Source: Emcibacteraceae bacterium
GTDB lineage: Bacteria > Pseudomonadota > Alphaproteobacteria > Sphingomonadales > Emcibacteraceae
Length of the DNA: 6,041 bases
NCBI GenBank assembly: GCA_016763335.1
Contig: JAESUD010000266.1
Location: forward strand, 1 to 6,041
Reading direction: 5' to 3'
In this document: positions 1 through 6,041 of the stretch, in pieces
Layout: the number at the start of each line of letters is the position of its first letter
Numbering within the stretch: the first letter of the stretch is position 1
Made by a program: the position numbers and the translations under genes
Notes under the pieces: model-generated
Seen by the model: the letters and a program-made list of their open reading frames with translations, nothing else
Database searches by the model: none
What the model was told of the DNA's origin: nothing

Positions 1-288
<288 letters not shown>

Positions 289-1500
289 TTAAAGATCAAG
301 AACCAAACGCTGTGGATCTTCGAGATTTTCTTTCACACGTACAAGAAATGTTACCGCGCCCTTACCATCGACCACACGGTGATCATAACTAAGAGAGAGA
401 TACATCATCGGGCGAATGACAATTTCATCATCCACAACAACGGCACGTTTTTGAATTGTATGCATTCCCAGAATACCTGATTGCGGGGCATTTAAAATCG
501 GGGACGATAATAGCGAGCCAAAAACACCGCCGTTAGAAATGGTAAACGTACCGCCCATCATTTCATCAATACTGAGCTTGCCATCGCGGGCACGGCCGCC
601 AAGGCGGCTGATTTCTTTTTCAATATCAGCAAAGCCAAGATTTTCTCAGTTGCGAACAACCGGAACCACAAGACCCGCTGGTGTACTGGCCGCAATACCG
701 ATATTGTAATAATTTTTATAAACAATACTATCATCGCGAACTTCTGCGTTCACTTCGGGAATTTCTTTAAGCGCGGCCGTACAGGCTTTAGCAAAGAAAG
801 ACATAAAGCCAAGACGGCAACCATGTTTCTTCTCAAATGTTTCCTGATATTTTTTACGGAGGTTCATGACAGCCGTCATATCAACTTCGTTATAAGTGGT
901 CAGCATCGCCGCCGTATTCTGCGCATCCTTAAGACGCTTGGCAATTGTCCGACGAAGTCTGGTCATCGGCACAATTTCTTCTAGCGGGGTCGCCGGTGCC
1001 ATAGCAGCCGGAGCTGCCACAGTTGCCACTTGCGCTGGTCCACCTGATAAATGATTTAAAACGTCGGCCTTGGTAATGATACCACCTGCGCCCGTTCCGG
1101 ACACTTTGGATAGATCAACATTTTTTTCCGCCGCAAGCGCCGCCGCCGCCGGCCTTACATTTGAGCCATCAGCTTTAACAGCCGTTGCCTCTTTAGGGGC
1201 ATCTGAAACCGGTTTTTTCGGCGTGGCTTCTGGTGCAGGTGCAGCAGCTTTCTTACCATGTGCTGTTTCATCAATTTTCGCAAGGAGGGCGCCTACTTCA
1301 ACATTTTCACCTTCTGCAGCAACGATTTCTGAAATAGCCCCCGCCGAAGATGCCGTTACTTCAAGAGCAACTTTATCGGTTTCCAATTCACAAATTACTT
1401 CGTCAACGGCAACGGCGTCTCCAACGGCTTTATACCATTTTCCTACCGTTGCTTCAGAAACAGACTCGCCAAGTACCGGCACGTGGATTTCGATGGTCAT
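289..1500 (-). pseudogene. sucB: 2-oxoglutarate dehydrogenase E2 (dihydrolipoyl succinyltransferase), interrupted by an in-frame TGA
   Basis: E2 forms the core of the 2-oxoglutarate dehydrogenase complex and transfers succinyl from lipoyl-lysine to CoA. The frame spans 403 codons plus TAA, close to the 405 residues of E. coli SucB. Domains seen: lipoyl domain at residues 1-77 with the lipoylated K43 in ETDKVAL; an Ala/Pro/Lys-rich linker at 78-112; E3/E1-binding domain at about 113-151; a second Ala/Pro linker; catalytic acyltransferase domain from about 174 to the end, with the active-site motif [11 protein letters not shown] (H374, D378). Codon 285 is TGA (646-648), between VVRN and ENLGFADIE. 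Both sides are in one frame and align with the family without a gap, so this is a substitution rather than an indel. The 284-residue product would keep the lipoyl and binding domains but lose H374 and D378, so it should be inactive. The start is fixed by an upstream in-frame TGA at 1513-1515 and a strong Shine-Dalgarno. It may be intact in the real organism if the TGA is a sequence error; otherwise it is a disabled gene. The alternative symbol is odhB. Confidence 0.93.
646..648 (-). other. Premature in-frame TGA, codon 285 of sucB
   Basis: The plus strand reads TCA here, giving TGA on the coding strand in the context AAC-TGA-GAA. The preceding codons read PVVRN and the following ones [12 protein letters not shown], which is continuous E2 sequence. 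From memory, relatives carry a small residue here (Val in E. coli, often Ala elsewhere). A one-base change from a Cys (TGC/TGT), Gly (GGA) or Ser (TCA) codon would create the TGA; from GCA it would take two changes. Confidence 0.95.
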
Positions 1501-1503
1501 TTG

Positions 1504-1514
1504 ACCTTCTCCTC
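1504..1514 (-). promoter_or_regulatory. Strong Shine-Dalgarno for sucB
   Basis: The coding strand reads GAGGAGAAGGT just upstream of the sucB ATG. The GAGGAG core (1509-1514) lies 8 bases before the start codon. It sits in the 29-bp gap between sucA and sucB and, with the in-frame TGA at 1513-1515, fixes the sucB start at 1500. Confidence 0.85.
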
Positions 1515-1529
1515 ATTATTTTTTCTATA

Positions 1530-4469
1530 TTATCTTTTTACGATCGTTAGTGCTTTATCTAAAAGCTCTGCTTGTTCTATCTTATGACGCGCCATTAAAC
1601 CCGTCGCCGGTGAGGCCGAAGCTTTACGTCCAGCATATATAGGTCTATCCAGATCACCTTTTACATTTTCGAGTGCTTCTTCAATGCAAGGATCAACAAA
1701 AGTCCATGCGCCCATATTTTTAGGCTCTTCTTGGCACCAGACAACTTGTTCAAGATTTTTAAACCTTGAAAGCTCTTCTGATAAAGCACCTTTCGGGAAT
1801 GGATATAATTGTTCGATACGCATTAAATATGTGTCTTTTTGCTTGCGGGCATCGCGTTCCGCCATCAGGTCATAATAAACCTTACCTGAACAAAGAATAA
1901 CGCGGGTAATACCGCTATCTTTATTAATTTTAATGGTTTTATGAGGATCGCTTTGTGCATCATCCCATAAAATGCGGTGAAATTGGGTACCATCACCCAT
2001 ATCGCTAATTTTTGACGTGGCAAGTTTATGACGCAACAATGATTTTGGTGTCATAATCGTAAGCGGTTTACGGAATTTCCGTTTCATTTGCCGTCTTAGC
2101 ACATGAAAGAAGTTTGCCGGTGTCGTACAGTTTACAACCTGCATATTATCTTCGGCACAAAGCTGAAGGTAACGTTCAAGACGCGCCGATGAATGTTCCG
2201 GCCCCTGTCCCTCATAACCGTGAGGAAGGCATGTTACCAATCCACTAAAACGCAGCCATTTGCTTTCGCCGCTTGAAATAAACTGGTCGTATATCATTTG
2301 AGCACCGTTGGCAAAGTCACCAAATTGCGCTTCCCATATCACAAGAGCATTAGGTTCAGCCATCGTGTAACCATATTCAAAACCCAGAACCGCTTCTTCT
2401 GATAAGGCGCTGTCAATTACTTCATATGTCGCATGAGCATCCGGTCCATCACCCGCATGGGCAAGCGGTGCATAACGTTCTTCTGTTTCCTGATCAATGA
2501 AAACACTGTGCCGGTGCGAGAAAGTACCGCGTTGGCTGTCCTGACCAGAAAGACGAACACGAGTTCCTTCGCGGATGAGCGTTCCAAAAGCCAGCGCTTC
2601 TGCCGTGGCCCAATCAACATTTTCACCGCTTTCAAACATCCGGGCTTTAGCATCCAGTGTGCGCTGCAATGTTCTATGAACTTTAAAATTATCCGGGACA
2701 TCACATAATAATTTTCCCAAATCCATTAATTCATCCGTATGAACACCTGTTTTACCAGCACGGCGAATATCATCATCGGGGCGCTCTAACCCACTCCAAC
2801 TACCGGCGAACCAGTCTGCTTTCTCCGGTTTATAATTTTTTGCTGCTTCAAATTCCACATCCAGATAAGTATGAAAATCTTTTGCCATCTGGTCTGTTTC
2901 GTCCGCCGTCATTAAGCCCTCGCGAACAAGCCGTTCAGCATAAATTGTGCGTATTGAAGCATGATTTTTAATTTGTTTATACATAAGCGGTTGCGTGAAT
3001 GAAGGTTCATCACCTTCATTATGGCCAAATCTGCGGTAACAGAACATGTCCACAACAACATCTTTTTTAAATTTTTGTCTATATTCCGTCGCCAGCTTCA
3101 TTGCAAAAACAACTGCTTCTGGGTCATCGCCATTCACATGGAATACTGGTGCCTGAATAGCTTTGGCCATATCAGACGGATAAGGTGAAGAGCGCGAATA
3201 ATGCGGCGCAGTAGTAAAGCCGATCTGGTTATTAACGATCACATGGATTGTACCGCCAGTGCTATATCCGCGAAGATCACTAAGCGCAAAACATTCCGCA
3301 ACAATACCTTGTCCGGAAAATGCGGCATCGCCGTGCATTAATAACGTCAGGACGCTCGTGCCTTCAACATCATTTCTTTGGGTAAGCTTCGCCCGGGTTT
3401 TCCCAAGAGCAACCGGATTAACCGCTTCAAGATGAGAGGGGTTAGCCGTCAAAGATAAATGCACGGTGTTTCCGTCAAACTCACGGTCCGAAGAAGCACC
3501 CAAATGATATTTAACGTCGCCGGAACCTTCTATTTCGTCAGGTGTTGCAGAACCACCATGGAATTCGTGAAAAATAGCTTGAAAAGGTTTATTCATCACA
3601 CTGGTCAAAACATTTAAACGACCACGATGAGGCATCCCAAGAACAATTTCCTTAATGCCATTCTGACCGCCCGTTTTAATAACAGCCTCGAGAGCCGGGA
3701 TTAAAGTTTCCGCACCATCAAGGCCAAAACGCTTTGTACCAACATATTTTTTGGCAAGATATCCTTCAAACCCTTCGGCTTCAGTCAATTTTTGCAAAAT
3801 TGCTTTTTTGCCTTCATTACTGAAATGGATTTCTTTATCGCGACCTTCTATGCGCTTTAATATCCAGGTTTTTCCCTCCGGGTCATTAATGTGCATAAAT
3901 TCCACACCAAATGTGGAGCAATAGGTTCGTTTAAGAATTGTAAGTACTTCACGTACTGTCGCAGTCTCGAGACCAAGCACGTTATCAAGAAAGATTTCCC
4001 GATCCAGATCACTTTCACCAAAGCCGTATGCTTCAGGATCTAGTTCTGAATGATATGGTTTTTCTGCAAGGCCGAGAGGGTCGAGATTTGCGTGAAGATG
4101 ACCGCGAACTCGGTAAGTTCTGATCATCATTAAACAACGAATAGAATCCAATGTAGCACTACGAATATCTTTTTCGCTTGCCGCCCCTTTGGCTTTTTTA
4201 ACCTGTACTTCAAACCCGGGGTTTAACGCGCTCATCAGATCATCTTCGCCATTACCACCATCAAATGGCCAGTCATCACGCTTCCAGGATGCACCGGGCT
4301 TTTCAAGTCCCGCATCCTTTAGCAACCGTGCATCATCAGCGAGGTCAGAAAAATATTCCTGCCACGACGGATCAACGGATGATGGATCCTGAGAATATCT
4401 TGCAAAAAGTTCTTCAATAAAGGCTCCACTAGAGCCACTAAAAAGATTATCGTCGTTATTAATACCCAT
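1530..4469 (-). CDS. sucA: 2-oxoglutarate dehydrogenase E1 component (thiamine-diphosphate dependent)
   Basis: This 979-residue protein is a full-length E1o (E. coli SucA has 933 residues). It decarboxylates 2-oxoglutarate on thiamine diphosphate and succinylates the lipoyl arm of E2; it acts in the cytoplasm. Seen in order: the N-terminal E2-binding segment (residues 10-42, with FIEELFARYSQDP and WQEYFSDL); GMPHRGRLN at 278-286 (H281, matching catalytic His260 of E. coli); YHLG with H322 (matching His298); the diphosphate/Mg-binding GDAAFSGQG at 380-388 and NNQIGFTT at 413-420; GHNEGDEP at 482-489; the pyrimidine-binding transketolase domain with SHRHSV at 651-656 and FEYGY at 697-701; and the C-terminal domain with RIEQLYPFP and VVWCQEEPKNMGAW. 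The start is fixed because an in-frame TAG (4482-4484) lies only four codons upstream and the conserved N-terminus begins right after this Met. The ribosome-binding site is weak: only an AGG about 11 bases upstream. It ends in TAA, 29 bp before sucB. No frameshift or missing catalytic residue was seen. Confidence 0.99.
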   Translation of the reverse strand: MGINNDDNLFSGSSGAFIEELFARYSQDPSSVDPSWQEYFSDLADDARLLKDAGLEKPGASWKRDDWPFDGGNGEDDLMSALNPGFEVQVKKAKGAASEKDIRSATLDSIRCLMMIRTYRVRGHLHANLDPLGLAEKPYHSELDPEAYGFGESDLDREIFLDNVLGLETATVREVLTILKRTYCSTFGVEFMHINDPEGKTWILKRIEGRDKEIHFSNEGKKAILQKLTEAEGFEGYLAKKYVGTKRFGLDGAETLIPALEAVIKTGGQNGIKEIVLGMPHRGRLNVLTSVMNKPFQAIFHEFHGGSATPDEIEGSGDVKYHLGASSDREFDGNTVHLSLTANPSHLEAVNPVALGKTRAKLTQRNDVEGTSVLTLLMHGDAAFSGQGIVAECFALSDLRGYSTGGTIHVIVNNQIGFTTAPHYSRSSPYPSDMAKAIQAPVFHVNGDDPEAVVFAMKLATEYRQKFKKDVVVDMFCYRRFGHNEGDEPSFTQPLMYKQIKNHASIRTIYAERLVREGLMTADETDQMAKDFHTYLDVEFEAAKNYKPEKADWFAGSWSGLERPDDDIRRAGKTGVHTDELMDLGKLLCDVPDNFKVHRTLQRTLDAKARMFESGENVDWATAEALAFGTLIREGTRVRLSGQDSQRGTFSHRHSVFIDQETEERYAPLAHAGDGPDAHATYEVIDSALSEEAVLGFEYGYTMAEPNALVIWEAQFGDFANGAQMIYDQFISSGESKWLRFSGLVTCLPHGYEGQGPEHSSARLERYLQLCAEDNMQVVNCTTPANFFHVLRRQMKRKFRKPLTIMTPKSLLRHKLATSKISDMGDGTQFHRILWDDAQSDPHKTIKINKDSGITRVILCSGKVYYDLMAERDARKQKDTYLMRIEQLYPFPKGALSEELSRFKNLEQVVWCQEEPKNMGAWTFVDPCIEEALENVKGDLDRPIYAGRKASASPATGLMARHKIEQAELLDKALTIVKR

Positions 4470-4538
4470 TATTATGCGAGCCTATTTTTTTATTCAAACG
4501 GAACTATCTACTTATATTCATAAAGGATTTACAAACAT
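4470..4538 (-). other. AT-rich sucD-sucA spacer
   Basis: This 69-bp gap is the longest non-coding stretch in the window, with about 26% G+C. It has no convincing terminator hairpin and no clear -35/-10 pair on the coding strand. It holds a short run of seven A residues and only a weak AGG as a ribosome-binding site for sucA. I read it as an ordinary intra-operon spacer; RNA processing or an internal promoter cannot be excluded from sequence alone. Confidence 0.6.
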
Positions 4539-5414
4539 TTAACCGTTCAAAACATCCATCAATGTTGTACCAAGCTCGGAAGGGCTTTCAGATATAACAA
4601 TACCCGCGCTTCTCATTGCTTCGATCTTGTCGTCTGCACCGCCTTTACCGCCAGATACAATCGCACCAGCATGGCCCATAGTCCGACCAGGAGGGGCTGT
4701 ACGTCCCGCAATAAAGCCAACAATCGGCTTTTTAATTTTATGTGATTTAATGAAATCTGCGGCTTCTTCTTCTGCAGAACCACCAATTTCACCGATCATG
4801 ATAATAGACTGCGTTTCATCATCTTCGAGGAAACCTTCAAGCACATCAATAAAGTTCGTACCGTTAACAGGGTCACCGCCAATGCCAACGCATGTTGTTT
4901 GACCAAGGCCAACAACGGTCGTTTGATGAACCGCTTCATAAGTAAGCGTACCCGAACGAGATACACATCCAACAGTACCTTTCATATGAATATGACCAGG
5001 CATAATACCGATTTTACATTCACCCGGTGTAATAACACCTGGGCAGTTCGGGCCCACAAGACGAGAACTTGTACCCTGAAGAGCACGTTTAACCCTAACC
5101 ATATCAAGAACAGGAATGCCTTCTGTGATACACACAATAAGTTCTACTTTCGCGTCAATTGCTTCCAAAATCGCATCAGCAGCAAAGGGTGGTGGTACAT
5201 AAATTACAGACGCGTTTGCTTCTGTTTTATGAACGGCTTCTTCAACAGTGTTAAAGATCGGAAGGCCAAGATGATCCTTGCCACCTTTGCCCGGCGTAAC
5301 ACCGCCAACCATTTTTGTTCCGTAAGCTATCGCTTGTTCTGAATGAAATGTTCCTTGAGCTCCAGTGAAACCCTGACAAATAACTTTTGTTTGTGCATTA
5401 ATAAATATAGACAT
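4539..5414 (-). CDS. sucD: Succinyl-CoA synthetase (ADP- or GDP-forming), alpha subunit
   Basis: The alpha subunit binds CoA and carries the phosphohistidine intermediate in the reaction succinyl-CoA + Pi + NDP = succinate + CoA + NTP. The 291-residue length matches the family (E. coli SucD has 289). Seen: the CoA-binding nucleotide fold with [10 protein letters not shown] at residues 15-24; GGVTPGKGG at 37-45; the [11 protein letters not shown] loop at 120-130; SRSGTLTYE at 152-160; GEIGG with E209, which in the family stabilises the phosphohistidine; and [11 protein letters not shown] with active-site H248 (matching His246 of E. coli). It works as a complex with SucC. Its ATG shares one base with the sucC stop (TAATG), which suggests translational coupling and equal amounts of the two subunits. 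It ends in TAA and is followed by the AT-rich gap before sucA. All catalytic motifs are intact. Confidence 0.99.
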   Translation of the reverse strand: MSIFINAQTKVICQGFTGAQGTFHSEQAIAYGTKMVGGVTPGKGGKDHLGLPIFNTVEEAVHKTEANASVIYVPPPFAADAILEAIDAKVELIVCITEGIPVLDMVRVKRALQGTSSRLVGPNCPGVITPGECKIGIMPGHIHMKGTVGCVSRSGTLTYEAVHQTTVVGLGQTTCVGIGGDPVNGTNFIDVLEGFLEDDETQSIIMIGEIGGSAEEEAADFIKSHKIKKPIVGFIAGRTAPPGRTMGHAGAIVSGGKGGADDKIEAMRSAGIVISESPSELGTTLMDVLNG

Positions 5415-5427
5415 TATCTGGCCTCCT
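5412..5427 (-). promoter_or_regulatory. sucC-sucD overlap with strong Shine-Dalgarno
   Basis: The coding strand has AGGAGG at 5427-5422, inside the last codons of sucC, 7 bases before the sucD ATG (5414-5412). The sucC stop and sucD start overlap as TAATG, so ribosomes ending sucC can load directly onto sucD. This arrangement confirms the sucD start. Confidence 0.88.
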
Positions 5428-6041
5428 CTACAGCTTTAACAATTTTAACGGCAGCATCGCCAAGATCAGATGCAGAAATAATATTAAGACCACTATTCTC
5501 CATGATCTCTTTTCCTTTTTCAACATTGGTACCTTCAAGGCGCACAACAAGTGGCACATTCAAGGAAAGTTCCTTCACCGCCGCAACAACACCATCTGCA
5601 ATCACATCGCAGCGCATAATGCCGCCAAAGATATTAACAAGAATGCCTTCTACTGACGGGTCGCTTAGAATAATTTTAAACGCTTCGGTAACACGTTCTT
5701 TGGTTGCCCCGCCCCCAACATCAAGAAAGTTAGCAGGCGCAGCCCCTTTTAATTTAATAATGTCCATTGTCGCCATGGCAAGTCCGGCACCGTTGACCAT
5801 ACAACCGATACTACCATCAAGCTTAATGTAGCTAAGCTCATGTTTCGCAGCTTCAAGTTCCATTGGATCTTCTTCTGTTGGATCACGAAGTTCAACCACA
5901 TCCTTATGACGGAATAATGAATTACCATCAAAGCCCATTTTTGCGTCAAGCACGACAACTTGGTCATCTTCAGTAACAACCAGTGGGTTAATTTCGAGCA
6001 TGGCCGCATCTTTTTCTACAAACGCTTTATAGAGAGAGGCG
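5414..6041 (-). CDS. sucC: Succinyl-CoA synthetase, beta subunit, C-terminal part, enters from the right edge
   Basis: About 208 residues of the beta subunit are visible; the family is usually about 390-400 long, so roughly the N-terminal half lies beyond the right edge. The frame stays open to the edge, beginning [20 protein letters not shown]; the Met encoded at 6001-5999 is internal, not the start. Seen: the end of the ATP-grasp domain with EINPLVVT and [10 protein letters not shown], which hold the Asn and Asp that bind Mg-nucleotide in E. coli SucC (N199 and D213); then the CoA-ligase domain with [38 protein letters not shown] and VRLEGTN. The subunit binds the nucleotide and pairs with SucD. 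Its TAA overlaps the sucD ATG by one base. Nucleotide preference (ATP or GTP) cannot be judged from this part. Confidence 0.98.
   Translation of the reverse strand, partial: ASLYKAFVEKDAAMLEINPLVVTEDDQVVVLDAKMGFDGNSLFRHKDVVELRDPTEEDPMELEAAKHELSYIKLDGSIGCMVNGAGLAMATMDIIKLKGAAPANFLDVGGGATKERVTEAFKIILSDPSVEGILVNIFGGIMRCDVIADGVVAAVKELSLNVPLVVRLEGTNVEKGKEIMENSGLNIISASDLGDAAVKIVKAVEEAR

Noticed and set aside
289..561. A separate 90-residue gene made from the C-terminal end of sucB, starting at the ATG at 561-559
   Set aside because: It is the same frame as sucB and is simply the E2 C-terminus. There is no Shine-Dalgarno before this ATG and conserved E2 sequence continues upstream to the TGA, so it is not a natural gene boundary.
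1136..1148. GCG trinucleotide run on the coding strand of sucB
   Set aside because: It encodes a short Ala run (RPAAAALAA) at the start of the E3-binding domain, which is ordinary in E2 proteins.
1070..1504. Plus-strand open frame of 144 codons opposite sucB
   Set aside because: It lies antisense to the Ala/Pro-rich linker and lipoyl domain, where biased codons keep the opposite strand open. The product is low complexity (Ala/Ser/Thr) and matches no family I know.
2417..2708. Two overlapping roughly 90-codon open frames inside sucA on both strands
   Set aside because: Both lie within the conserved transketolase region of sucA in other frames and encode no recognisable protein.
4470..4538. 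Internal promoter or terminator between sucD and sucA
   Set aside because: TTGTAA and AATATAAG-like words occur, but at unsuitable spacing, and an AT-rich spacer gives such words by chance. No stem followed by a T run was found.
4899..5831. Plus-strand open frames opposite sucD and sucC
   Set aside because: They are shadows of strongly conserved minus-strand genes, show no recognisable motifs and have no good ribosome-binding sites.

Overview
The window carries five consecutive genes on the minus strand. In transcription order (right to left) they are sucC (3' part), sucD, sucA, sucB/odhB and lpd (5' part). This is the familiar TCA-cycle cluster: the two subunits of succinyl-CoA synthetase followed by the E1, E2 and E3 components of the 2-oxoglutarate dehydrogenase complex. 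The gene order sucC-sucD-sucA-sucB-lpd, the protein motifs and the moderate-to-low GC content point to an alphaproteobacterium; I cannot name a genus.

Layout: 5414-6041 is the C-terminal half of SucC. It overlaps the sucD start by one base (TAATG). SucD fills 4539-5414. A 69-bp AT-rich gap (4470-4538) precedes sucA, which fills 1530-4469 and encodes a full-length 979-residue E1. A 29-bp gap with a strong ribosome-binding site leads into sucB (289-1500). A 24-bp gap then leads to lpd, whose first 88 codons occupy 1-264 and run off the left edge. No stretch of 300 bases lacks a gene, and I saw no terminator, tRNA, mobile element or CRISPR. The spacing suggests one polycistronic transcript whose promoter lies beyond the right edge.

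The genes work together: E1 decarboxylates 2-oxoglutarate with thiamine diphosphate, E2 passes the succinyl group from its lipoyl arm to CoA, and E3 reoxidises the lipoyl group with FAD and NAD+. SucCD then converts the succinyl-CoA to succinate while making a nucleoside triphosphate.

The one real anomaly is in sucB. An in-frame TGA at 646-648 (codon 285) interrupts an otherwise intact reading frame that continues to the normal C-terminus with all catalytic residues. As written, E2 would lose its active site. A single-base error or point nonsense mutation is the simplest explanation; recoding or readthrough is possible but not supported by anything else here. I found no new biological system in this window.
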